From Zygnema cylindricum (Eukaryota; Streptophyta; Zygnematophyceae; Zygnematales; Zygnemataceae), in assembly GCA_037447655.1 (NCBI GenBank), contig JBBHKE010003158.1, positions 1 through 64,000 of the forward strand: a stretch of DNA of 64,000 nt, written 5' to 3'. Below, piece by piece: positions 31,927 to 43,400 of the stretch. Below the pieces are notes generated by a model. The model did not search any database and was not told the origin of the DNA. It saw nothing but the letters and a program-made list of their open reading frames with translations. A program made the translations under genes and the position numbers. Every line of letters begins with the position of its first letter. Within the stretch, counting starts at the first letter, position 1.

Positions 31927-34303
31927 TACCTTTGGCCAAGAACAGGGCGAAGAAGATAGAGGAGCTTCAGGTATCCTCATACACTCCAAAGACCACTCAG
32001 AGAACATAGAACCTAGAGGGAACTTAGACATTAGTGCCACAGTGAGTACAGGGAAAGCCCTTGCTGGCTCAAGAGGAGTGAAAGCCTGAGTTTGGACTAG
32101 GAATATAAGAAACATATAAACTTCCCCAGTTTACTGAAGGGGATTAGGTACTGTTGATTCACAAACTGGTCAAAGTATTTGGTAGCCAAGTTTACAGTCT
32201 TGACACGGATAAGAAAAACTAGAAACTAGATGCTAAGGGAAAACCTGGATACTTTGTGGGATATGATGAGGATGTTAAGGGATATTGAGTCAATGACTTA
32301 GCAAAGAAAGATATCATCCTGGTCAAACACTTAGTTGTCATGGATTAGGGGAAGTCATTTGACCCCTTCAAATATACAAAGAATATAAGGATCAGGTTTG
32401 AGTCCGAAAGTGAGGAGAACTCGGTCGTTCCCGAAAGGGACATGAGTGACACCGTGATTACAGATTCAAGGGAGATCCAAGATACAAGAGACTCACCAGA
32501 AACCTCACATACTCCTATGGACTTCGAGGAGATAGAAGAAGCGGGACAAGAACCGGTTTCCATGGACAATGGATCCGATGAAACAGTGAAAAGAAATCCA
32601 AGACTTCCATCCATTCTTGCTTCGGAGTTTGAGGGAGGAAGGAGGAGCAGCAAAAGACTACAAAAAAAACAAACCGCTCATTAGGTAACTAAGCTATCTC
32701 ACCCTAATGAGCCTCAGTCTTACTCGGAGGCAGTGAATAGTCCAGAGAAAGATAGATGGATTAGAGCTATAAATGAGGAGATGGTTTCTATCATGGAAGC
32801 AAATACTTGAAAACTAGCAGATTGTCATCCAGACAGAAAACCTATTGGGTGTAAATGGGTATTTAAACTAAAACTGAACCCAGATAATACCATTGAAAGA
32901 TATAAGGCTCGATTGGTAGCTAAGGGGTTCACCCAAAAGGAGGGGATTTACTATGAGGAGACCTTTGCTCCAGTTGTTCGGTTCCCATCAGTAAGGATTC
33001 TCCTCAGCCTGGCAGCAGCGGAAGACATGGAAATACACCAGACAGACATTAAGACAGCGTTTCTTAATGGTGAATTAGAGGATGAAATTTTCATGAGACA
33101 ACCCGAGGGGTTCGTGGAAGAAGGAGAAGAGAGCAAAATCTACAGGCTCATAAAGTCCTTATATAGACTAAAGCAGGCTCCCCGACAGTGGAATAAGAAA
33201 CTAGATGAGTTTCTTACCAGTCTAAGATATATCCGTATCAGCTCTGACCATTCTATCTATATGTTTGAAGATAAGAATGGTGTCATTTTTATTGCAATTT
33301 ATGTGGATGATCAACTTGTGTTGAGTAAATCCTTGGAAAAGATCAATAAGTTAAAAACAGATCTTAGAAGCAGATTTGATATGAAGGATTTAGGGGAGGC
33401 AAAATATATTTTGGGGATTCAAATGGAGAGAGATAGGGGGGAGAAGATTATCAGACTTACTCAGAAAGAAGCAATAGGTAATATGCTTGAGAAATTCCAG
33501 ATGGAAAATGATAACAGTTGTACCACTCCCATGGACTTGAAAAAAGAAAGTGATGGGAGTGTTGAAGGAGGAGTGATGATCTTAGATGATCAAATGAGTA
33601 CAGAAGAGAGAGAGTTTATGAAGACTATTATTTATAGACATGTCGTAGGAAGTTTAATCTATTTTATGAATTGTACCTGGTCGGACATAACGGCAACAGT
33701 TGGAGTACTCAGTAGGAGTCTTATTGATCCTAGGAAGAGGGATTGGGAGGCAGCCAAGAGAGTCATGAGATATCTGGTAGGCACCAGAGAGTTATGGTTG
33801 CATTTGGGAAGGGAGCACACTGAGATCACTACTTGGAGTGATGCGAGTTATGGGGACACACCTATGAGACGATGCACTTCATGGTATGTGTTGTAAGTTG
33901 GGGAAGGTGCATGCTGTTGGAGTAGTAAGCAACAAAAGGTGGTTGCTCAGTCCACTATGGAGGCTGAATACATGGCCTCTTGTTTTGCTGTGAAAGAGTT
34001 GATGTGGGTCAAGTCCTTGCTGCAAGAACTGGGGTATATGAAAGAGGGAGTGCATGAAGTGTTTTGTGATAATGAAGCGGCCATAGCCAATTGCAGCTAA
34101 TCCAAAACATCATTTTAAGGCTAAACATATGGACATAAGATTAAGTTTTGTAAGAGAAAAAGTTGAGAATAAAATAGTGAATCTTGTATATAGATCTGAT
34201 GAGGAAATGGTAGCAGACATGATGACCAAACCTGTGCCCTCACCAAAGTTAAAATACTGTAGGGAAAAATGTGGATTAAAAGAAAAATTAAAAATAGACT
34301 AGA

Positions 34304-34315
34304 AAATAAGGGGAG
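34304..34315 (+). other. B1 polypurine tract
   Basis: AAATAAGGGGAG directly before the 3' LTR TGTTGAAATAAG; the expected plus-strand primer. Confidence 0.8.
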
Positions 34316-35313
34316 TGTTGAAATAAGTAGTTTCTGTATTTTCTAGGTCTAAAATAAATTAGCGGAAACATATATAGAAAATGATGGCAGCCTGCCTCAA
34401 TCTCTTCTCTCTTTCCCCCATACTTGTTGTAGTCACTGAAGGAGAGAGAGAGCGATGGAGCCATGGCTGCCTCAGCTCCATAGGAAGGACTAAAGAGTGA
34501 CTTAAGTCACTCTCAACAAAAGGTTGAGTCCGGCAGGACTCGAACCCCCGACCGGTAGAGCGCGGCGTAGCCGTTAGCTCTAACCAGTCTGTCGTAGAAG
34601 TCCGTTAGATGATATAGGGTTTCATTTATATTTAAACTATTGTATTACACTGAAATGATTTAACTGAAATATGGACGAAACGAACATAGAACTTGTTAAG
34701 GTTTAGTGCGAACGTCATTTCGCACGAAACAAATGAAACGGACATTTGTTTTAAATAGTCGACATTTAATGTCGGATTTAATCCGACGGCGCACGTCATC
34801 GCCGAGATCGCGGAATGGTCACTTTGGATTTTATAGACGTGGCATGACGTGGCGCCGCGTGGAAGGATGACATTCGGTCGCGAGAATTCCGGAGAATATA
34901 CGAACGAGTGGAAAAATGACACGCGTCCACTCAGTAGCCTTGTCATACACCGGCCGTACAAAAAGGACATCGGCCGTAGTGCCTTTCTCTACTTTACAGT
35001 AATATAATTGGTTCGTACTTTAGTAGATAGGGGTTCTGAGAGAGATTTAGGACTTAGGAAATTTTGACACCTCTCTCTCTTAGAGAGCTTTGTATAAATT
35101 GGCATTTTTGCCGGCTCATAACTTATCGGCTAGTTGGCGGTTTTCAGTGATTCTTTTTGCTACCGACTCAGGGGAGTCTAGGCTACACAGGGGTGCAGTT
35201 AAATTGTCAGTTTACCTTTGTGGGCATCAGTGGTTGTGGCTTCAAGTGGGTTAGTTAAACACTATCTAAAGGCTTCCTGTATTCTGTGGTCCAATGGAGG
35301 ATACAGAATTGCA
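34316..35313 (+). repeat. B1 3' LTR (998 bp)
   Basis: TGTTGAAATAAG to ATACAGAATTGCA, closely matching the 5' LTR, with the 20-bp palindrome at 34494-34513 and ATGGAGGATACAGAATTGCA at the end. Confidence 0.9.
34494..34590 (-). other. tRNA-like module with stacked palindromes in the LTR
   Basis: Plus strand: AGAGTGACTTAAGTCACTCT (perfect palindrome), then CTCAACAAAAGGTTGAG (inverted repeat), then GAGTCCGGCAGGACTC (6-bp arms). On the minus strand the last part reads as a tRNA-derived stretch: GGTTAGAGCTAACGG (A-box/D-arm like), 24 bases later GGTTCGAGTCC (perfect pol III B box). The same module occurs in the 5' LTR and, decayed, in most A/B/E LTRs here. Confidence 0.7.
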
Positions 35314-35433
35314 GGGTTTTGATTGTCAAGGGGTCAATCATTTGGGTTTATATAAACATAAAGTCGGCACTATCTAGATTAGCTTCTTATGATGTGCGAA
35401 TTCTGTGTGGCAATGGAGCCCATAGAATTTCAC
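35314..35433 (+). repeat. extra U5 tail of an A-type LTR fused to the B1 3' LTR
   Basis: The sequence from GGGTTTTGATTGTCAAGGGG to CATAGAATTTCA matches the last ~120 bp of the solo LTRs at 6286-7514 and 62543-63776, including the end ATGGAGCCCATAGAATTTCA. It follows a complete B1 3' LTR, giving two LTR ends in tandem. Confidence 0.85.
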
Positions 35434-35484
35434 AAGACGACAGGATTAGATCCGCGGGTACATAAGTAGGGCGAAGTAGGTAAT

Positions 35485-36335
35485 TGTTGAAATTACTAGA
35501 TTAATTGAGTATTTTTTAGGTCTAAATATATCAATATAAAAAAGAAAAAGAAAAGGGCTGACAGCCTGCCTCCACCTCCTCTCTCTAGCCACCATACTTG
35601 TTGCTATCACTAAAGGATAGAGAAGGTGGTTGAGCCATGGCTGCCTTAGTTCAACAGGCACCACTAAAGAGTGACTTATGTCACTCTCAACAAAAGGTTG
35701 AGTCCGTCAGGACTCAAACCTCTGACCGGCAGAGCGCGGCGTAGCCGTTAGCTCTAACCAGTCTGTTGTAGAAGTCTGTTAGGATACATACGGTTTGATT
35801 CATATTTAAACTTGAACATGGTTGTGAAACCGATTAACTAAAATGTGAACAAAGGAACATAAATCTAGGTAAAGTTTTGGTGCCAACGTCATTTCCCACC
35901 AAAGAAATGAATCGGACATTTATTTCGACGGCCGACATTTAATGTCAGATTTAATCCGACGGCATACATCACTCTCGGGATTGCGGAATGGTCACTTTGG
36001 AGTTTAAGGACGTGGTATGACCTAGCGCCACTTGGAGGGATAACATTTGGTCGCAGGAATTTCAGAGAATATTCGAACGAGTGGAAGGGTGACACTCGTC
36101 CACTTAGTGGCCTTGTTGTACAAAAGCCGTAGAAAAAGGACATCGGCCGTAGTACCTTTCTGTACTTTACAGTTATTTGATTGGATCGTACTGCAGTAGA
36201 TAAAGATTGTGAGAGGGGTTAGGACTTAGCATTTTTTGGATAGACAGTCACCTCTCTCTTTGAGAGTTTGTATAAATTGGCATTTCTGCCACCTCATAAC
36301 TTATCGGCTAGTTGGCCGTATTCAGTTATTCTTTT
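35485..36335 (+). mobile_element. LTR of the A/B family, cut by the next element
   Basis: Starts TGTTGAAATTACTAG and follows the B1 LTR through the palindromic and tRNA-like module (35669-35765) and GTACCTTTCTGTAC (36155) to CAGTTATTCTTTT. There element H begins at 36336; the U5 end is not found. Confidence 0.85.
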
Positions 36336-37332
36336 TGTTGAAATCACTAGATTTAGGGGAGGTATTTTGTAGGTCTTAATTAGCTAAAATAGCTAAAAAA
36401 AAGCACAGGCTGTCTGCCTCTACCTTCTCTCTCTAGCCCCCATACTTGTTGTAGTCACTTAATGAAAGAGAGGGCGGTGGAGCCATGGCTGCCTGAACTC
36501 CATAGGCAAGACTAAAGAGTGACCTAAGTCACTCTCAACAAAAAGGTTGAGTCGGGCAGGACAAAAACCTCTAACTGGCAGAGCGAGGCGTAGCCGTCAG
36601 CTCTTACCGGTCTGTCGTAGTAGTCCGTTACGCTACATAGGGTTTGATAGCCATTTAAACATTAGCTACATCATTAATCCGATTAACCGAATACCAAATT
36701 AAGGACATACGAACTACTTAAGTTTTTGTGCGCACAAAACAAATGTACTGAACATTTGTTATTTTCAACGGCCAACATTTAAAGCCAGTTTTGATCTGAC
36801 GATCCATATCATCGTCGGGATCTCGAATGGCCTTCTTGGCGGATTTCGGATGTGATATGACTTGTCGACACGTGGCAAGATATCATTGGAAAGCGGGAAT
36901 CCCGGGGAGAATGAGGACAAATCCGAAAGAGACAAACGTCCCCTCCATGGCCTTGTCGTACACCAGCCGTACAGAAAGTACATCGTCCATAATACCTTTC
37001 AGTAGTGAACAATCTTTTGATTCGTTTGTACATGAGTAGATAGAGGTTGAGAGAGGGATTTAGGACTTAGAGGATTGAGGAGATAGCCGCCTCTCTCACA
37101 ATAAGCTTGTATAAATATTGGCATCTTTGCCACTTGATAAATAATTGCCTGGATATGCATTTTCAGTGATTCTTTTTGATGAGGACTTAGAGGAGTCCAC
37201 ACTACACAGGGGTGCAGTCAGATTATCTATTTCCTTGCTTGGGTAGCATTGATTCAAATTGAAATAGGGATAGCCAAAAGCTATCTAGAGGCTTCGTGAA
37301 TTCAGTGATCCAATGGGGGACACAGAATTGCA
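36336..37332 (+). repeat. element H 5' LTR (997 bp)
   Basis: TGTTGAAATCACTAG to ACACAGAATTGCA. Contains the module with AGAGTGACCTAAGTCACTCT, a GTAC cluster at 36955-36985, GTATAAATATT (37110) and the gag start codon ATGGGGGACACAG at 37313. Confidence 0.9.
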
Positions 37333-39307
37333 GGTTATGGGCCCTCCCTCTAGGGTGCCCATCTTCAACAGATCTAGGTTTATTTACTGGGAAGCCATGA
37401 TGATAGGAGCATTGTGTGAAAAACGATAGTGGGATATTGTCAATGGAAAAGTGAAACGTCCATCTCAGGGGACCCCACCAAGGTTTGATAGAGTGAGGTT
37501 TTTCCAAGCAACATGTGCTCCAACATAGGAGACACACGATAGGGACAGCAGTGTGTCCGAAAAAGGGAAAGGAAAGGAGACACCTATTACTCCTATTGCC
37601 ACGGCACCCGGAGTGGTGGTCGTGAAGACCGAGGAAAACGATATTCAAATGTAAGAGTACACCAACATGAATGCTAGGCATTTCATTCTCAGACACCTCA
37701 CTCAAGTTTTGGCGACCTCTCATCTTCACATCTTCAAGGCCGAGGAGTTGTGGATGACTTTAGTGGAGATCTATAGAGTTGGTACCATTCAAGAGCTCCA
37801 GCTAGTGGAGCAAAGGTTGGGGAGTTACACTTACAAAAGAGGAAAGATGTTAGATTAGTGTAATGATCTCTCTTGCCTTTATATGGAGATGGAGAGTGTC
37901 GGATGGACAAGCACAATGAAGATGAAAGTTAACACTCTCATCATGAAACTACCTCAGGAGTATGAAAACATAGTGTACCGAGTGCAAGAAATGGATGATA
38001 GTTCTTGGAAGTGGAACACCGTGGTCAGAATGATACTCGTACAAGAGAACACCATCGAGATCTGCAGAGGAGGAAATAGTGTGCAAGCTCTAGCTGTTGC
38101 AACAGACCAATGGAGGAAAGATCCGAAGAAGCCGTACAACAGCTTCAAAGGGGATCAATCTGGAGAACCCATGCCTCCAAAGGGTCTTTGCCATTTCTGC
38201 AAAAAGGCGAGACACTTCATAGCTGATTACATCAACTGTCGAAGCTGAGGCTCCAAGAAAACCTGTGGAGGGGGTTCTTCCGAAGGGAAGAAGAAGGCAT
38301 TTGTGGTCACACAAGTGAAAGGAGAGACCGAGGAGGACGAGTCTTCTGAGGAGGAGGATGGGGAGCTTCTCCTTGACGAGAATTTGGAGGAGAATGAGAT
38401 TCCTCAGAAACAGAAGTGTGCTCTAATAGCCATTTGGGAAGCTCTAGAGGAATGATGGATCATCGATTCAGGTGCATCCATGCATATGTGCCGTGACAAG
38501 CACCTCTTCACTAAGCTAAGAAAGATCCCTACCGTAGAAATAAAGTATGGGGATGGGAGAGTAGTTACCACAAATCTAGTGGGCTTGGTAGATCTGAAAG
38601 TTCTAGTGGAGGGTAAGGTTTCCATACTCACCTTCTCAGATGTGCTCTACATTCCTCAGCTGAGTAAAAGTCTTTTGTCTACTTCTGTATTAGATGACAA
38701 GGATTTTGATACCTTCACTAGAAAGGGAGTCTTTACAACTAAGTACGGAAATGAAGTTTACTTCACAGTAGATAAAGGTAGCCAAGGAATGTTTAGGCTT
38801 AACCTAATTAATGAAAAGAAGAGTGCTTACTATAGCGATGTCCCGAGCTTGATGATCTGTCATAAGCGGTAGGGACATGTACATTTTGATAACCTGAAGG
38901 AAATGAAAAAATAGGGTGTAGTAGAAGGCATTCATTTTGGGGATAAAAAAATGATGGATGGTTGTAGTGGGTGTGCCTAAGGTAAGGTTCACAGACTCCC
39001 CTTTCCCAAAACTGCCACGTATAGAGGTGATAAAGTATTAGATTTGGTCCACACAGACATCCGGGGACCAGCAAGAGTACCTTCGGTTGGGGGGAAGAGG
39101 TATATGCTGACAATTAATGATGATTGGTCCAGATATTCTAGAGTCTATTTCCTGAAAAAACAAAGTCTGAAACACCAAAGTACTTCAAAGAATACCAAGC
39201 CAGGAGTGAAAAGTTGCAAGGAACCCCCATTAAGAGAATAAGAAGTGATAATGGGGGAGAGTACACCTCTAACCAGTTTGAAGAGTACTTGATAGATGAG
39301 AGAGTTG
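37313..39307 (+). pseudogene. element H gag-pol, truncated in integrase
   Basis: Gag starts MGDTELQVMGPPSRVPIF with stops from about 37428 on. HFILRHLTQVLATSHLHIF lies at 37680-37735 and IMKLPQEYENIVYRVQE at 37940-37990. The zinc knuckle is CHFCKKARHFIADY (last Cys lost), at 38190-38230. The protease reads WIIDSGASMHMCRDKHLF (38457-38510). A long open stretch follows (VEIKYGDGRVV to GMFRLNLINEK), then HKR and CSGCA of the integrase zinc domain. The core begins HTDIRGPARVPSV (39050-39090) and reaches IRSDNGGEYTSNQFEEYL (39238-39290). It stops at an LTR of another family at 39308. RT and RNase H are absent. Confidence 0.88.
37333..37344 (+). other. element H primer-binding site, exact half-tRNA match
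   Basis: GGTTATGGGCCC immediately follows the LTR. It equals, base for base, the complement of GGGCCCAUAACC in the anticodon stem-loop of eukaryotic initiator tRNA-Met. In the gag frame it encodes (Q)VMGP. Confidence 0.85.
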
Positions 39308-40473
39308 TGTTGTCCATAGCCATTTTCAGCCATGGATTTACCCTCGGAAGCACCACAGACTACCCAAAAATAGCCTACTTTGATTCAACACAGAATTTTA
39401 CAGAAACAACAAAACATGCTTAAACTACAATCAAAAATATTTTCTAGGCTATAGAATAACTTTACAAAGTTTGAGACAAAAATCATTATCAGAGTGATCA
39501 CATTATCTAGTCAAAGTTGCAGAAAAACAATCCGCTAACACTTTGATAAAACCGACCAAATTCACAATGAAGTAAAACACCGACCAGGCACACAATATGC
39601 CTCTAAATCTGTGAAAATATTAACAATACAAAGAGGAACACACATACAAAATTTCAGATAATTTTGCCAGCAGATGTGAGAGCAATCCTCAGATAAAATT
39701 ACCAAAAATATCCATAAACAGTTTTGGTACAGAAAGGTTCCTAAGTCCTGAAATGACTAAGTCCTACAAATATATACAAGAGCTCACTACTAAATGTACG
39801 GAGGCATACCAGCCGTACGCTATCAACCAGCTACCTCAATTATGGCTGGTATACCGGAATACTTCAAGGTATGTCAGAATGATTACATCAACACTAAAAA
39901 CTAATTCACAAAATGACAAACCATTGTTGTTTCAAATATTTTCACGTACACACAATCTCACAAAATCCTATGATGAGTCATGCTACAACACTCAACGAGA
40001 TTCCTTGAATTTATTCAAAGAATCCGGGTAGTCCAAAAATAAACATCGTGCGATTGAAGCGATTACGCGTGGTCACAAAATCCAAACGAAATCCACGTGA
40101 GTCGTCAAATATCTCGTGACGTCGTGAAGCGCATTCACGTCCACTTGCCAAATAAGACGCTCCGTAACTGTGGCGTCCTTTTTCATAAATGCGCATGTCG
40201 CATTATGTTTCGTACGAGCGACATAATTTTTCAACATTTCAAATATTTCGGATCGGATCGCTTCGCGATCCGCCGTCCATTTCTCACCTCATTGTGCACC
40301 ACTCAAATAGTTCCTCACATCCCTTTAATTTCAATCATATAACTACTCCTCCAATCGGCAAATCCACTCGAACCTCCATTCGTACCACCACATTACTTCT
40401 GGTAATAATTTACGTACGAAACGTTGCGTGCGCACAAAATGTCGCGTACACACGAAACTAACTTTTCAAAACA
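39308..40473 (-). mobile_element. LTR of another copia family (K), at a recombinant junction
   Basis: On the minus strand it runs from TGTTTTGAAAAGTTAG (40473) to GCTATGGACAACA (39308), 1166 bp. Near the end is ATGGCTGAAAATGGCTATGG (39333), an in-LTR start giving MAENGYGQ, the same arrangement as in families C and D. A TATA-like TTGTATATATTTG (about 39770) and AGGACTTAG motifs precede it. The flanking 5-mers AGTTG and ACACC differ and the two flanks are integrase fragments in opposite orientation. Confidence 0.65.
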
Positions 40474-43400
40474 ACACCTAGCACTAACACTCAATGTTTT
40501 ATTTAATCTTTTAGCTACACCATTTTGCTCAGGATTTTCAGGAACAGTCTTTTGGTGTTGCACTCCATCATCTCTCATAAAATCCTCAAACTGGTTAGAG
40601 GTATACTCTCCACCATTGTCACTCCTTACTCTCTTGATTAAGGTTTCATACAGTTTTTCACTCCATACTTTATATTTTTTTAAACATTCCAGAGCCTTTG
40701 ACTTATTTTTTAGAAAATACACCATGGAATATCGAAACCAATCATCGGTGACACTCATAATAAATCTCTTCCCCCCGGATGATGGCACTGTGGCTGGCAC
40801 CTAAATATCTGTGTGTATTAAATCTAAAATCTTTTCTCCCTTATAGGTGGTAGTATTTGGGAAGGGTAACCTGTGTCCTTTCCCTTGAGCACATCCACTA
40901 CAATCACTTAGATTCTCACTCTCATGGAGTTGAACTCCTTCCACTACTCCCATCTTTTTCATCTCTCTTAACATATCTAGATTCACATGCCCAAGCCTCT
41001 TATACCAAAACATTATATCATGAACACCAGCATAATAAAGTTTCTTCTTTTCATTGCTTAAAATTAGCCTAAACATCTATTGGCTACCTTTTTCAGCAGT
41101 AAAATAAACTTCCTCCTCAAAACTAGCAGTAAGACTCCTTTCGTAGTGCTAGAATCAAGACCCTTATCATGTAATATAGACGTAGAGGTGAGGTTTTTGT
41201 TTAGCTCCGGCATAAAAAATACATCGGAGAATGTAACTATGGATGTCTTTCGTTCCACTAACACTTTTAGATGTACCGATCCTACAAGAGTAGTACTGAC
41301 TATACTCCCATTTGCGTACTCTATCTCCACAGTGGAAATCTTTCTTATCTTAGTGAACAGGTGTTTATCTTTACACATGTCCATGGATGCACCTCAATCT
41401 ACAATCCAGCTTGCTTCACCTTTTACTCCACCGAAAGCACATTTCTATTTTTGTGGAATTTCGACCTCATTTTTCGCTTCCAACTCCTCATCTAACAGGA
41501 GTTCGTCATCCTCGTCCTCGGATTCCGCCTCATGTACTTGTGGCACAAGGGCCTTTTTCATTCCTCTCAGGCGTCCACCGTTTTGCCCTTCCTTTAACCG
41601 CATCTTGGTTAACTTAGTGCATTCAGCCATTAATGCCCGGGTTTCCTACAAAAATGGCACAAACCCTTGGGAGTCTTTGGTCTGAACTCCTCGGTCTGAT
41701 TTTTCTGCCCCTCCCCTCTATAATTTCCAACCTATTTTTGGGAATCATTGTTTTTCCAATCGGTCCCAACTGCCAAAGCTTGCCCACTCTTTCCTCTCCT
41801 TCGGATCTCAATTGTATTCTCCCAAACGGGAATCATCCCTACCACTGAATTCCAAATTCACCTTGAGTCTGCCAAGTCCTGCACACGGTTGACTATGTTC
41901 TCGAACTCATCGGGTAACTTCATCAGTAAATAGTTAACCTTTTCCTTTTTGAAATTCTATGGGCTCCATTGCCACTCAAAATTCGCAGGTCCAAAGGAAG
42001 CTAATCTAGATAGTGCCGACTTTAAGTTAATATAAACCCAAATAATTGACCCCTTGACAATCATAACCCCATTAGAGCTTCACCCTTGTGTAAAAAGACT
42101 TTCTGTGTGCTCAGTTCCACCATAGAATGCAAAGTTAGAATATGAGTTTTGGATAACATTCACCACTTTGAATTTCCCTTAGAAATGCAGCCACCATGGC
42201 ACGCAAACACTCTGACCGACTACATCACTGTGTAGCTTGGACTCCCCTAAGTCCGCAGCAAAAAAAATCACTGAATTTGGTCAACTGAATCGATAGTTAT
42301 GGCTGGCCAAAGTTTGCCATTTATGAAAGGTGCTCTCCGGGAGAGGCAGCTACCTACCAGAAATATTCTAAGTCCTAAACCCCTCTCTAAACCCTCTATT
42401 TTTGAGGTACGGACCAATCATATTACTGTATAGTACATAAAGGTACAGGTGCGGCTGTACCTTTTGTACGACCATCATCGACATGGCTATAAAGTCAACA
42501 CTTATGTCCTATCGATTAAATCTTATAATCCCAGGAATTCCTGCTTCCAAATCTTATTTCTCCACGTGGCGCCAGGTCAAACCACATCAAAAAAAACGGT
42601 ACCGTACAAGAAAGTATAAGTGCCGGAGTACTTTCTGTACAGAGAGTGTACGATATTGCCATAATGTGACATTTGTCAGATCTAGATTTGTTGTGTTCCG
42701 TTCCGGAGATTCTGCAACATCTACGATGTCGCCACATGTCATTCGGAGTCGTGAGGTCAACAAACCGCCAAATTATCCTTCGCGTAGCCGGCGCTAATCA
42801 CCGCCGTCCGATTTATTTCGACATTTTATATAGACTGTCAAAACAAATGTCCGTACTATTTGTTTTGTCCGGTACTTAAAACAACAATTGTTTCTATGCA
42901 ATATAAATCGTAATCCAGTTAAATAGAAAACCCTACTAAATACTATTTAATTATCTACCAAACCCATTATGTCTTAGCACTAGTCCTAGACTAAACGGAT
43001 AAGGTTAACGGCTATTGGTCACTTGACGGACTGTAGGTACCAGGATACATTCTTGCGTCCGTTAAATACCTTTTTGGTAAGTCTAACGAATCTACACCCT
43101 TTCTCCATAGGGAGCCTATGCAGCCATGACTCTAGCTCCCTGTCCAGCCTTCAGTGACAACAATAAGTGTGGGGGCTTGGTGAAGGGAGTTAGTGGCAGA
43201 CTGCCTTTGCTCTTTTTCCTATACTAAAACAGACTTAGAAAATACTCAAATATCAACAATTTTCACGAAATACTTTTTCAACACTCTCTAGTTCCATGAA
43301 AAGTGTAGCAAGCTCATTGCAAAATTCCAACATCTTCCCCAATTTGTATACATACTCCCTAATTTTCTGATTAGCCAACTGTTGTTTCTGAATCGTACCA

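Larger units (their letters stand above)
29178..34300 (+). pseudogene. B1 gag-pol, interrupted and decayed
   Basis: Gag starts in the LTR (MEDTKLQ), crosses into VIGPPSRVPTFNGYGFIYWE and has stops near 29664 and 29704. The zinc knuckle is altered (CHYWKKSGHFIADC, second Cys to Trp). The protease DSGASMHMCRDK is split by a solo LTR at 30365-31544, then continues LRKIPIVEIEYGDGRV. The preintegrase HKRLG stops at the N gap; the integrase core is absent and its C-terminal part (GYFVGYDEDVKGY, 32250-32290) follows with stops. RT (32830-33890) is largely open, with KARLVAKGFTQKEG, TAFLNGELEDEIFM and YVDDQLVLSKS. RNase H (33900-34260) has MEAEYMASC and FCDNEAA with a frameshift. The catalytic YVDD is intact. 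Confidence 0.9.
28193..35313 (+). mobile_element. copia element B1 with nested solo LTR
   Basis: 5' LTR 28193-29197 and 3' LTR 34316-35313 enclose a broken gag-pol on the plus strand. A 1180-bp solo LTR (30365-31544) is nested inside the protease region and an assembly gap lies at 31917-31926. It sits inside the RT of a minus-strand family E element. The left 5-mer GCTTA and the right flank GGGTT do not match, and the right flank is the U5 tail of an A-type LTR, so the 3' end has recombined. Confidence 0.88.

Noticed and set aside
34521-34590. A functional tRNA gene on the minus strand
   Set aside because: A B box and a D-arm-like part exist, but no acceptor stem or complete cloverleaf can be drawn, and the same module repeats in every LTR.
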